Source of the DNA: Lutispora sp003527145
GTDB lineage: Bacteria > Bacillota > Clostridia > Lutisporales > Lutisporaceae
Length of the DNA: 64,000 nucleotides
Direction: 5' to 3'
NCBI GenBank assembly: GCA_029983695.1
Contig: JASBZB010000024.1
Location: 1 to 64,000 of the forward strand
Part shown: piece after piece, positions 17,375 through 25,742 of the stretch
Layout: every line of letters begins with the position of its first letter
How positions within the stretch are numbered: the first letter of the stretch is position 1
Position numbers and translations under genes: made by a program
Notes under the pieces: generated by a model
What the model saw: the letters and a program-made list of their open reading frames with translations, nothing else
Database searches by the model: none
Told to the model about the DNA's origin: nothing

Positions 17375-18667
17375 CTACCATAAACAAACCCTATTGCGGC
17401 CATACCTTTTTGCCTGGTATAGGGCAATATCAGCATGACTAAATAAAATCTCAGGCATTGCGTCTTTTGTAGGAATAGTTGATGTCACACCTATACTCAC
17501 TGTTTGATATTTACTTACAGCAGAATAGTCATGGGGAATTCTGAGTTCTTCAACGGTTTTTAAGATATCCTCTCCTGCTTTTTTAGCCTTAATAATATTA
17601 GCATCAGGAAGCAGTATCACAAATTCATCTCCTCCAAAACGTCCGGCGAATCCTTTGTATTGTTCGGCTTTAGTCTTAAACAGTCTGGCTAGTTTTTTTA
17701 ATAGCTCATCCCCTTTAAGATGCCCATAATTATCATTAAATTCTTTAAAATAGTCTATGTCGATAAAAACCATTGAAAGCTCTTGATTATTTTCTATGGC
17801 ATTTTCCCAACTGCCCTCGACTATCTCTCTAAATTTGCGCCGGTTGAAGATTGATGTCAAATCATCAATTGATGAAAGCAAATATTTCTCGTGAGCCTGC
17901 ATTTTTTCATATTTTGCTTTAATGCCAAGATATATTGCCAGTATTCCAACTATTAGATTAATGAATATAAACCCTGCTATTACTAACAAGTAGTTTTTTA
18001 AAGATTCGTTATACTTTTCTATAAAAATATCTACTCCTAACAACCCTATATAATTTCCGCCGCTATCATAAAAAGGAGCATAGCCTGTTATGTAATTTCC
18101 CCATCGGTTTTGAGAAATGTGAAAAGAAGGTGTCTTGCTTTTATATGCAGCAAGGAATGACTTATCCATCACAGTATACCGATCCTTGTCCTCATATCCT
18201 TTGCCGGAGGTGTCCTCTAGCCGGACTGCATCGCTTACAACTGCGTCCAATAAATATACAACGCTCAGCTCTGTACCTGCTTTTGCGTTGTATATTTCTT
18301 CTTCTCCCCGCTCCACAATATATTTTGATTTTGATAATGGAGCTTCAATATAGACATATTTAATATCAGAGCCTTTAATGACAAATCTTACAGCATCTTC
18401 GAACTTAATGTTTAATGGATCTTTCAGTAATTGGTTAAAATCTAATTCAAGCAATCTCTTAACTTCATTTTCTTCTATAATAAGCTTTTGTGAAATATCT
18501 AAAGCCAGCAGCATAGCTTTATTCCCCAATTCATTTCTAATGCCGTTGGAAAGCGTATTATATGTAAAAAAGGACAATGCTGCAATTGAACAAATCCAAA
18601 TTATAGGCAGCACCATGAAAATTTTTGTTAAGCAATTCTTTCCTTTACGACAAGTTGACTTTATCAT
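17375..18667 (-). CDS. Membrane-bound diguanylate cyclase (GGDEF)
   Basis: About 430 residues from the ATG at 18667; longer starts up to 18733 are possible but less well placed. A first membrane helix, an extracellular sensor of about 190 residues resembling a Cache domain, a second helix, then a GGDEF domain with GRFGGDEFVILLPDAN intact. SIDDLTSIFNRRKF marks the start of the catalytic domain. No RxxD inhibitory site is seen. It makes cyclic-di-GMP from GTP. It lies on the opposite strand between tatD and yabE, interrupting a cluster that is contiguous in Bacillus. Confidence 0.88.
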   Translation of the reverse strand: MIKSTCRKGKNCLTKIFMVLPIIWICSIAALSFFTYNTLSNGIRNELGNKAMLLALDISQKLIIEENEVKRLLELDFNQLLKDPLNIKFEDAVRFVIKGSDIKYVYIEAPLSKSKYIVERGEEEIYNAKAGTELSVVYLLDAVVSDAVRLEDTSGKGYEDKDRYTVMDKSFLAAYKSKTPSFHISQNRWGNYITGYAPFYDSGGNYIGLLGVDIFIEKYNESLKNYLLVIAGFIFINLIVGILAIYLGIKAKYEKMQAHEKYLLSSIDDLTSIFNRRKFREIVEGSWENAIENNQELSMVFIDIDYFKEFNDNYGHLKGDELLKKLARLFKTKAEQYKGFAGRFGGDEFVILLPDANIIKAKKAGEDILKTVEELRIPHDYSAVSKYQTVSIGVTSTIPTKDAMPEILFSHADIALYQAKRYGRNRVCLW

Positions 18668-18969
18668 AATTTTACTATTCCTTTCCCATGATTCTATCGA
18701 TTCAATCATGCATAGCAACCTGAAGACAGTCAAACTTGCGAGTCAACCTTGCATTTTTTACTAGTAACGATACATAATTACATAATACAACAAATTATGA
18801 CAGCATTCAACATATTGCGGCAATTCTCAACATGATGTTATGAAATTTGATCATGCAGCTCATATATAGTACAGATGTAATTTATTCAAGTCATTATTAA
18901 TATAATGGTATATAACCATTAAAATTAGTAAAAAATATATAAGACTATGTATATAAAAATATGCAAAGT
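18668..18969. other. AT-rich gap between the GGDEF gene and yabE
   Basis: Divergent upstream region of the GGDEF gene (minus) and yabE (plus). Apart from the yabE promoter at its right end, no repeat, RNA or ORF could be supported. Confidence 0.4.
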
Positions 18970-18998
18970 TTGACAATACGGAGAAAAAAATATAAAAT
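18970..18998 (+). promoter_or_regulatory. Sigma-A promoter of yabE
   Basis: TTGACA at 18970-18975, 17 bases, TAAAAT at 18993-18998; start codon at 19029. Confidence 0.7.
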
Positions 18999-19028
18999 AT
19001 GCTTATCGATTAAAAAGGAGGGTAATTA

Positions 19029-20129
19029 ATGGAAATAAACTTTCCCCGGTTAAAAAGTTTATTTTCCTTAGGAAAGGAATGGCGTTATGAGAATGGACAT
19101 CTTAAACTCAGGTATAAGAAGCCCGTTTGCATTGGAGTCAGTATAACGGCCGTTCTTGTTTTGCTTTTGACTACATCGATTATATTTAATATATTGAAGA
19201 AAGACATAGTTATTGCAGATGCGGATGTAGAGAGCAATATAAGCACCTTTAAGTCTACAGTGGCTGAGGTGCTGAGCGAAAGAGGCATCCAAATCGGTTC
19301 GTACGACAGACTTGATATTGACCCTGAGCAAAAGCTTAGGGATGACATGAAGATAGTGATAAAAAGAGCAAAACCTATAATGATAATTACTAAGGAAAGA
19401 GATATACTCATACATACCCTTGCTCAAACTGTAGGGCAAGCAATAGAAGAAGCAGGAGTATATCTGGGGGCATTGGACAGGATACAGCCCGAAAAAGACG
19501 CTTTGACAAAAGACATAGACAGTATAAACGTCATAAGAGTAGAAGAGCAAATTGTAAGTCAGGTTGAGAAGATTCCCTTTGAAAATGAGGTAAGAAAGAA
19601 TGAAAGTTTGGAAAAAGGCTTTGTAAAGGTAATAAACAAAGGCAAGGAAGGCAAGAAAGAAACTTCGGTGAAGATAGTTTTCGAGAATGGAATCGAATCC
19701 ATGAGGCAGATCGTTGCGGAGAAGATCATTCAAGAGCCTGTTGCAGGAGTTATTGAGGAAGGCGCCAAAACAACCTTGGTTTCTTCCAGAGGTACAGTTA
19801 CGCGATTTGTAAAAGCTATGGAAATGACTGCTACAGCTTATGATGCAACCTTTGCCAGCACGGGCAAGAATCCCGGCCATCCTCAATATGGGGTGACCCG
19901 CTCCGGCCTTAAGGTAAAGCCGGGAATCGTAGCGGTAGATCCCAAGGTCATACCTTTGGGGACCTGGCTCTATGTAGAGGGCTATGGAGAAGCTCTGGCG
20001 GCAGATACCGGCGGAGCAATAAAAGGCAATAGGATAGACCTGTATTATGAATCTCCTAAGGAGGTTGCCAAATACGGAAAAAGAAAAGTAAAGGTATACG
20101 TACTGGATAAGCCTAGACATAAGTTCTGA
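19029..20129 (+). CDS. yabE: YabE-like cell wall protein: DUF348, G5 and 3D domains
   Basis: 366 residues. A short cytoplasmic N-terminus, one membrane helix at about 36-57, two DUF348 (ubiquitin-like) repeats at about 60-175, a G5 domain at about 180-255 and a C-terminal 3D domain at about 265-360 with GVTRSGLKVKPGIVAVDP and LAADTGGAIKGNRIDLYYE. The 3D domain is related to lytic transglycosylase/MltA folds, and Bacillus YabE is a predicted resuscitation-factor-like muralytic protein. The start follows AAGGAGGG. Its position just before rnmV and rsmA matches Bacillus. A 350-residue frame on the opposite strand is a shadow. Confidence 0.92.
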   Translation: MEINFPRLKSLFSLGKEWRYENGHLKLRYKKPVCIGVSITAVLVLLLTTSIIFNILKKDIVIADADVESNISTFKSTVAEVLSERGIQIGSYDRLDIDPEQKLRDDMKIVIKRAKPIMIITKERDILIHTLAQTVGQAIEEAGVYLGALDRIQPEKDALTKDIDSINVIRVEEQIVSQVEKIPFENEVRKNESLEKGFVKVINKGKEGKKETSVKIVFENGIESMRQIVAEKIIQEPVAGVIEEGAKTTLVSSRGTVTRFVKAMEMTATAYDATFASTGKNPGHPQYGVTRSGLKVKPGIVAVDPKVIPLGTWLYVEGYGEALAADTGGAIKGNRIDLYYESPKEVAKYGKRKVKVYVLDKPRHKF

Positions 20130-20220
20130 GAATAATGCGACATAAGGATAACGGAAACCAGGTCAAATCACTGAGGGGTTGATAATAGTTGTTATTGTTC
20201 GCAATTAGAAAGGCGTATGC

Positions 20221-20289
20221 CGTCATTCTGAGTATAGCGAAGAATCTTATCCGGATTCTTCGCTTCGCTTTGTTTCGCTAAGAATGACG
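20221..20289. repeat. Palindromic repeat element, GTCATTCTGAG type
   Basis: Outer arms CGTCATTCT (20221-20229) and AGAATGACG (20281-20289), inner arms GCGAAGAATC and GGATTCTTCGC, with short AGCGAAG-type runs. Hairpin elements of this look are common in Clostridia intergenic regions. A fragment, GTCATTCTGAGCG, recurs at about 62535. Confidence 0.7.
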
Positions 20290-20319
20290 GCTGTGCAGAA
20301 TATTTAGTGCCTTCTTTGT

Positions 20320-20364
20320 TTTTTCGTAAAAATTCCGTGTCTTTCAGTGGTTTTCGTCTCCTCT
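20320..20364 (-). repeat. Dispersed intergenic repeat arm before rnmV
   Basis: TTCGTAAAAATTCCGTGTC followed by TTTCAGTGGTTTTCGTCTCC, the complement of the common arm. A degenerate opposite arm (CGGAAACCAGGTCAAATCAC) lies at about 20153, so the pair flanks the palindrome at 20221. Confidence 0.65.
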
Positions 20365-20410
20365 TGCTTCGCATATACTCGCAATGATGGGATGATGAGG
20401 GGGAAAATAT

Positions 20411-20953
20411 ATGATCAAGGAATGTATCGTAGTAGAAGGGAAAAATGATGCGGCTGCCGTGAAAAGGGCAGTGGATGCTGATGTGATAATAACCAGCGGT
20501 TTTGGGATTACGGGAGATACTCTCAAGCTTATAAGAACGGCCGTTGAAAAGCGCGGAGTCATAATACTGACTGACCCGGATTTTATGGGAGAAAAGATAA
20601 GGAAAATAATCGGGGATAGGATTCCCGGAGTCAAGCATGCCTTCATACCCAGAGAAGAGGCTACCGATGAAGGTGATGTAGGAGTGGAAAATGCTTCCCC
20701 CCATAGTATTATAAAAGCCTTGACGATGGCGAGGTGTGAAACCAAAGAAGAGCGGGCTGAGTTCAGCCGGGATGATATGATGGCATCCGGGCTGTCAGGC
20801 TGCGATTCTGCAGCGGATATGAGAGCTAAAGTCGGAAGGGCTCTGGGAATCGGGTATGCCAATGCAAAGCAGTTTCTAAAAAGGTTGAATAATTATGGGG
20901 TTACCAGAGAAGAATTTGATAGAGCGATAGAAAAGGCCGGGAGGCGCATGTGA
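20411..20953 (+). CDS. rnmV: Ribonuclease M5 (5S rRNA maturation, Toprim domain)
   Basis: 180 residues. A Toprim domain occupies the N-terminal half, with VVEGKNDAAAV (catalytic Glu) and LTDPDFMGEKIR (DxD metal site). The C-terminal half matches RNase M5, which trims precursor 5S rRNA in Firmicutes. It follows GAGGGGG and directly precedes rsmA with a one-base overlap of stop and start. The gene order yabE-rnmV-rsmA is conserved in Bacilli and Clostridia. Confidence 0.93.
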   Translation: MIKECIVVEGKNDAAAVKRAVDADVIITSGFGITGDTLKLIRTAVEKRGVIILTDPDFMGEKIRKIIGDRIPGVKHAFIPREEATDEGDVGVENASPHSIIKALTMARCETKEERAEFSRDDMMASGLSGCDSAADMRAKVGRALGIGYANAKQFLKRLNNYGVTREEFDRAIEKAGRRM

Positions 20954-21822
20954 TGAGAGATTATACTTTGGCTGATGCCACAAGAGACGCTATGAAAAAG
21001 TTTGATATAAGAGCTTCAAAGAAATACGGACAGAATTTTTTGATCGATCCCGGCGTACTGGGGAAAATAGTGGAAGTATCCGCCATAGATAAAGACTCCA
21101 TGGTTTTGGAAATCGGACCGGGCCTCGGCACTATGACAAAGCAATTATGCGAAAGAGCAGGCAAGGTTTTAGCCATAGAGATTGATAAGGACCTCATAAA
21201 AGCGCTGAGCATCAACATGTCGGGATACGATAATTTCAAGCTGATAAATGATGATGTGCTGCGGCTGGACCTGAAATCGCTGCTGAAAGAATATTTTGGA
21301 GACATAAAGGCCAGGGTGGTAGCGAATCTGCCATACTATATAACCTCTCCGATAATAATGAAGCTTTTGGAAGAAGGCCTCAATCTGTCATCCATAACCA
21401 TCATGGTACAAAAGGAAGTGGCTCAAAGGATTGCGGCGGCTCCCGGAGGCAAAGACTACGGGGTATTGTCGTTATCGGTTCAATATTATGCAATACCGGA
21501 AATAGCGGCTATAGTACCGGCAGAGGCTTTTATGCCCATGCCTGGAGTGGATTCGGCTGTAGTCAATCTGAAAATCAGGCAGGAAGCCCCCGTGGCTTTG
21601 AAAGATGAGGCTTTGTTTTTCAGAGTTATAAAGGCCGCTTTTGCTCAAAGGAGAAAAACCCTGTTGAATGCACTGTATGGAAGCGGTCTCAATCTTGAAA
21701 AAAGCCAGGTTGAGGAGCTGCTTTCGAGCTGCGGAATCGATGCCAGGAGAAGGGGAGAAACCCTAAGTATCAATGAATTTGCCGCTTTAAGCAACAAAAT
21801 ATGGCTTTTTTTAAAAAAGTAG
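20953..21822 (+). CDS. rsmA: 16S rRNA dimethyladenosine transferase
   Basis: 289 residues. The SAM-dependent Rossmann methyltransferase motifs are all visible: KYGQNFLIDPG, LEIGPGLGTMT (motif I), AIEIDKDL, and NLPYYITSPIIMK, the NLPYY catalytic motif of KsgA/RsmA. It dimethylates the two adjacent adenines in helix 45 of 16S rRNA. The ATG at 20953 is preferred because GGGAGG lies 8 bases upstream; a GTG at 20950 is the alternative. It overlaps rnmV by one base, so translation is coupled. Confidence 0.95.
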   Translation: MRDYTLADATRDAMKKFDIRASKKYGQNFLIDPGVLGKIVEVSAIDKDSMVLEIGPGLGTMTKQLCERAGKVLAIEIDKDLIKALSINMSGYDNFKLINDDVLRLDLKSLLKEYFGDIKARVVANLPYYITSPIIMKLLEEGLNLSSITIMVQKEVAQRIAAAPGGKDYGVLSLSVQYYAIPEIAAIVPAEAFMPMPGVDSAVVNLKIRQEAPVALKDEALFFRVIKAAFAQRRKTLLNALYGSGLNLEKSQVEELLSSCGIDARRRGETLSINEFAALSNKIWLFLKK

Positions 21823-21832
21823 TCTACAATTG

Positions 21833-21884
21833 CCCCTCTCAGACATATATTAGTAATGACAATTTTTGAAGGGAGGGGTTTTTT
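21833..21884 (+). promoter_or_regulatory. Terminator-like hairpin that sequesters the next ribosome binding site
   Basis: CCCCTCTC (21833-21840) pairs with GGGAGGGG (21871-21878), 8 bp with one G-U, loop of 30 bases, followed at once by TTTTTT (21879-21884) and then the GTG start at 21885. GGGAGGGG is also the Shine-Dalgarno sequence of the next gene. The structure could end rsmA transcription and limit or regulate the downstream gene. Confidence 0.55.
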
Positions 21885-23192
21885 GTGCCTTTGGGATATG
21901 AATATAAAAGGTACTTCATAATATTGCAGGAAGAAGATAAGGGCTATGAGATGACAGCCGGGAAAATACCCACCGGTTATGTAAAAATAGAAATAAAGAA
22001 AAACAGAGTTAAGGTCGGCGGGTTTATCCAGAACATGAAATCAGACACAAAATCCAAGTATAAATTGAATCTTTTGGCTGCAAGGCAAAAGCTGGTGCTG
22101 GATATAGGACTATTTAGAATGGATGGTGCAGGAAGAGGAGAATTTTATGCTGAATTTGATTCGGACAATGTTTCGGGCAGCAATTTATCCATAAGTGAAT
22201 TTACCGGTGCTTTGGTTGTGGCAGGTTCAGGTATTCCCCTGGTAGGCTACGCGGGCAGGGACAGCATACCATGGAGGGATTGGTATGGCAAAGAGGATAA
22301 AGAGGAAGCAGAGCAAATACGGGAAGAAGAAATGCTTGAGAAAGAAAGCATTATAGAGGAACCACGTATTGAAAATATAGAAGCAGCAGACGATATAGAG
22401 GAAGCAAGAGAAATAGAGGATATAGCCTGTCAGGAGGAGACAAGAGAGCCAGTGGAAGTTCAAGAAGCGGAAGAAGTAGCCGAAATAGAAGAAGCACGGG
22501 AAGAGGATGCCGAAGAAATATGGGAAGCACAGGAAGTCCATGAGTCCTTGGAAGAAGAAAGAATGGAGGAAGAGGACGGAGCAGAATCAGCCGAAGTGCT
22601 TGAAGCTGCAAGAGAGGAAAGTTTAGAATCCGAGCCTCAGATAATAGATATGGAAATGAGAGCCGAACCGGCGCCTTTATATTATGAAGAGCCTGAGTAT
22701 GCGGAACAGCAATCCTTCCATGGTTGGGATACGGGAAGGCTAACAAATGAGGGTCAGGAGCCTGAGCGACATAAGAAAGAGCATAAGGAAAGCCAAGAGA
22801 AGACCCATAAAAAATTGATCGATGCTCTAAAATGTATGGAGAGATTTGGCGGTTTCCATGACGAATACGGGATCAGGTGGTATAGAATAGGCCAGGAGCT
22901 GCCCCTTCTGAATGATGTCATGATACCGATAAATGGAGCCATGATGCCTTTATCCTATCCATATATAGTAGAAAGCACGGGAAGAAGCATAGAGAGCTGC
23001 GTTTTGGGCGTAGAACACAGAAAGGGTGAGATAAGGTATGCTTATATAGGCATACCGGGGGCATACTATGAAGGCTGCAAGGCATGCTATGAATATAAGG
23101 GATTTACAGCCTATAAAAGAACCAAGGACAATAAGAGAGGCTATTGGATCATGTGCATGGATATAATGAAGGGAAAAATATGCAGAATTTAA
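21885..23192 (+). CDS. Uncharacterised protein with a long Glu-rich middle
   Basis: 435 residues; I cannot name a function. The N-terminal ~130 residues look like a folded beta-rich domain. Residues about 135-270 are extremely rich in Glu and Ala in short repeats such as EAREIEDI and AEEVAEIEEAREED and are probably helical or disordered. The C-terminal ~130 residues hold a second ordered domain with IRWYRIGQELPLLNDVM and a Cys-containing YYEGCKACYEYKG. There is no signal peptide or membrane helix. The GTG start follows GGGAGGGG at six bases. Position after rsmA, where Bacillus carries the sporulation gene yabG, hints at a spore-related role, but this is inference. Confidence 0.75.
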   Translation: MPLGYEYKRYFIILQEEDKGYEMTAGKIPTGYVKIEIKKNRVKVGGFIQNMKSDTKSKYKLNLLAARQKLVLDIGLFRMDGAGRGEFYAEFDSDNVSGSNLSISEFTGALVVAGSGIPLVGYAGRDSIPWRDWYGKEDKEEAEQIREEEMLEKESIIEEPRIENIEAADDIEEAREIEDIACQEETREPVEVQEAEEVAEIEEAREEDAEEIWEAQEVHESLEEERMEEEDGAESAEVLEAAREESLESEPQIIDMEMRAEPAPLYYEEPEYAEQQSFHGWDTGRLTNEGQEPERHKKEHKESQEKTHKKLIDALKCMERFGGFHDEYGIRWYRIGQELPLLNDVMIPINGAMMPLSYPYIVESTGRSIESCVLGVEHRKGEIRYAYIGIPGAYYEGCKACYEYKGFTAYKRTKDNKRGYWIMCMDIMKGKICRI

Positions 23193-23205
23193 GCTTCAGG
23201 GAATT

Positions 23206-23256
23206 AAAAGGCTTCATCTATTTTAAAGTGCTTCGATTAAGAAGCCTTTTTTATTT
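23206..23256 (+). terminator. Terminator after the Glu-rich protein gene
   Basis: AAAAGGCTTC (23206-23215) pairs perfectly with GAAGCCTTTT (23241-23250), loop of 25 bases, followed by a T-rich run. Confidence 0.7.
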
Positions 23257-23298
23257 TTTGATATAACAAGGTTAAATAAAATAATGGATGAAACTTCC

Positions 23299-23327
23299 TT
23301 GATTAAATTTGTAGATTTTAATAGAAT
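23299..23327 (+). promoter_or_regulatory. Likely sigma-A promoter of the dCache chemoreceptor gene
   Basis: TTGATT at 23299-23304, 17 bases, TAGAAT at 23322-23327, about 60 bases before the ATG at 23389. Confidence 0.55.
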
Positions 23328-23388
23328 ATAGTTGAATATTGTCGAAAATTGAAGTATTTTCTATTATAATTTAAAGGGGTGTGATTCC

Positions 23389-25497
23389 ATGAAATTTAAA
23401 ACAAAAACCCTATTAATGATCTTAACACCAATATTCCTGATATTTACCCTAGTTTTTGCAATGGTTGGATTTGATGTTTATCAGGGGCAAAAAGAAAATG
23501 CTACTCATTTAGCAGAAGCCATAGCTAAAGACTATGCCAGTACAATTAAAGCCGAATTAGAAATATCCTTGGATTCTGCCAGGAATACTGCATACATGAT
23601 GGAAGGTCTAATTAATCAAGGCTCTCCTGATAGAGAAAGCGTAAATGCAGTTTTAAAAAGTATTCTTTCCGGAAATGAAAATTTTTTTGGTGTTTGGGTT
23701 TGCTTTGAACCCAATGCTTTCGATGGAAGGGATAATGAATATGCAGGCACTAGCGGTCATGACCAGACCGGCAGATTTACTCCATACTGGTATAGAGACG
23801 GTTCAGGCATTAATACAGAAGCTTTACATAACTATACAACAGAAGGAGAAGGCGATTATTATCAATTGGCTTTCAAATCTGGTATAGAAACTGTTTTAGA
23901 ACCTTTTGAATATGAAATCGGCGGGGCCAAAGTGCTTATGACTACCTTTGCCGTGCCTATCAAGCATAACGGAAAAACAATAGGTGTATCAGGGGTTGAT
24001 GTGACCTTAGACCAACTTCAGGAAATAGGCGATAAAGTCAAATTATATCAAACGGGTTTTGGCAGGCTGATTTCTCCTAATGGAGTAGTAGTTACCCACC
24101 CCGACAGGACGAGCATAGGCAAACCCGGAGGCGAATTTGTAACCGGAGATGCACATATTTTGCTGGATAAAATTAGGACAAGGGAGGTTTTTACACAATC
24201 TTTATATTCAAACGTATATGATAAAGATGTGCTTAAATCCTTTGCACCGGTAATAATAGGCAATACTGCGACCCCATGGGTTTTTAGTACAGTGGTGCCC
24301 CGGGAAGAAGTTTTTGCAAGCGTCTATAAGCTATTATCAAAGATAATTATAATTTGTATTATTGGACTGTTAGTTATTGGAGCGGCTATTTTTATAGTTA
24401 CATCAAGCATTGTTAAATCAATTGTTTCCATAACGGAAAGAATAGAGGAAATAGCAAATTATGATTTTACTCATAGTGAAAATACAAAGGCTGCAAAGTA
24501 TTTGAATAGAAAAGATGAAATTGGTCAAATAATGAGAGCTATCAGAACCATGCGGGATAATATTGTTCATTTGATCACAGAGATTTCCAATGGTGCAGAA
24601 AGCGTTGCGGCAACTGCAGAGGAACTGACGGCCACCTCTCAGCAGACAGCTTCAGCCTCCGAAGAGGTTGCCAGAACTATTGAAGAAATTGCCAGGGGAG
24701 CCAGTGAACAAGCAAGTGATACGGAAAAATCATCTGAGAGTGTTGAAGAAATGGGTAGATTTATAGAAGAAGCAGGGGGATATATTCAAGATCTTAATAA
24801 GGCTTTGATAGAGATCAATCAGCGAAAAGAAGAAGGCTTTGAAATTATTCATATTTTGACCGGAAAAACAAAAAGGAGTAGTGAATCTGCTAAAGAAATC
24901 TATGAAATAGTTATGAATAATAATAAAAGTGCAGAAAAAATTGATAGTTCCAGCACCATGATTCAAAGCATTGCAGACCAGACTAATCTTTTAGCTTTAA
25001 ATGCTGCCATCGAAGCCGCCAGAGCAGGAGAAGCCGGCAGAGGCTTTGCAGTTGTAGCAGGAGAAATAAGAAAGCTGGCTGAACAGACCAATAGCTTTAC
25101 AGATGAGATAAAGCAGGTCATAGAAGAACTAAAAACAAGGTCTAATGCTGCAGTGCAAACTATTTATGAAGTTAAAGATATAGTAAATGCACAATCGGAT
25201 AGTGTAGAAGAAACTAGGCATAGGTTTGATCTGATAGCTGATTCCATAGGAGCAACGGAGGTTGTCATCCAAAAGCTCACTGAGGGCACCAAAACACTAA
25301 ATATGAACAAGGCTAAACTAGTAGACTTAATGCAAAACTTATCAGCCATAGCTGAGGAAAATGCAGCGGGAACAGAGGAAGCTTCTGCAGCCACAGAAGA
25401 ACAAGCAGCTTCCAGCATGGAATTATCCAGAGCAAGTGAAGGCCTTGCAGAAATAGCCGGAAAGCTGCAAGAGCTCATTAGAAAGTTTAAGATTTAG
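23389..25497 (+). CDS. Methyl-accepting chemotaxis protein with a double-Cache sensor
   Basis: 702 residues. Membrane helix at about 8-28, double-Cache sensor at about 35-310 with FGVWVCFEPNAFDGRDNEY, RFTPYWYRDG and GVSGVDVTLDQLQ typical of dCache_1, second helix at about 318-340, HAMP, then a coiled-coil signalling domain with the tip NLLALNAAIEAARAGEAGRG. Glu/Gln-rich segments on either side are candidate methylation helices. The start follows AAAGGGGTG. It is a single-gene unit between two terminators. Its cytoplasmic half resembles the chemoreceptor at 9183, so the two are probably paralogs with different sensors. Confidence 0.93.
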   Translation: MKFKTKTLLMILTPIFLIFTLVFAMVGFDVYQGQKENATHLAEAIAKDYASTIKAELEISLDSARNTAYMMEGLINQGSPDRESVNAVLKSILSGNENFFGVWVCFEPNAFDGRDNEYAGTSGHDQTGRFTPYWYRDGSGINTEALHNYTTEGEGDYYQLAFKSGIETVLEPFEYEIGGAKVLMTTFAVPIKHNGKTIGVSGVDVTLDQLQEIGDKVKLYQTGFGRLISPNGVVVTHPDRTSIGKPGGEFVTGDAHILLDKIRTREVFTQSLYSNVYDKDVLKSFAPVIIGNTATPWVFSTVVPREEVFASVYKLLSKIIIICIIGLLVIGAAIFIVTSSIVKSIVSITERIEEIANYDFTHSENTKAAKYLNRKDEIGQIMRAIRTMRDNIVHLITEISNGAESVAATAEELTATSQQTASASEEVARTIEEIARGASEQASDTEKSSESVEEMGRFIEEAGGYIQDLNKALIEINQRKEEGFEIIHILTGKTKRSSESAKEIYEIVMNNNKSAEKIDSSSTMIQSIADQTNLLALNAAIEAARAGEAGRGFAVVAGEIRKLAEQTNSFTDEIKQVIEELKTRSNAAVQTIYEVKDIVNAQSDSVEETRHRFDLIADSIGATEVVIQKLTEGTKTLNMNKAKLVDLMQNLSAIAEENAAGTEEASAATEEQAASSMELSRASEGLAEIAGKLQELIRKFKI

Positions 25498-25502
25498 CAA
25501 TT

Positions 25503-25528
25503 AGAGGAGGTTTTACCTCCTCTTTTTA
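25503..25528 (+). terminator. Terminator of the dCache chemoreceptor gene
   Basis: AGAGGAGGT pairs with ACCTCCTCT with a very short loop, followed by TTTTTAT. Confidence 0.85.
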
Positions 25529-25742
25529 TGCGTGCGTCCAGCGAAGCTGGACTGCACTTATAGTTTAAAGTAAGGGAACGGAGGAGAAAGACAGTTAGAC
25601 GTACCTATTATCAAAGATAGGGTAATACAAATGGCGGGAAAGTATAATTCTCCATTCTTTTTTTGGATTAAAGTTACAGTGTGGTAAAATCATTTTTTTG
25701 TGGTAAAATTGAATATGAAATAAAATAAGAGGGAATGAGCCT

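Noticed and set aside
19068..20120. A 350-residue open frame on minus opposite yabE.
   Set aside because: It is entirely antisense to a well-supported gene, is rich in Tyr, Phe, Ser and Cys in the manner of a shadow frame, and has no ribosome site.
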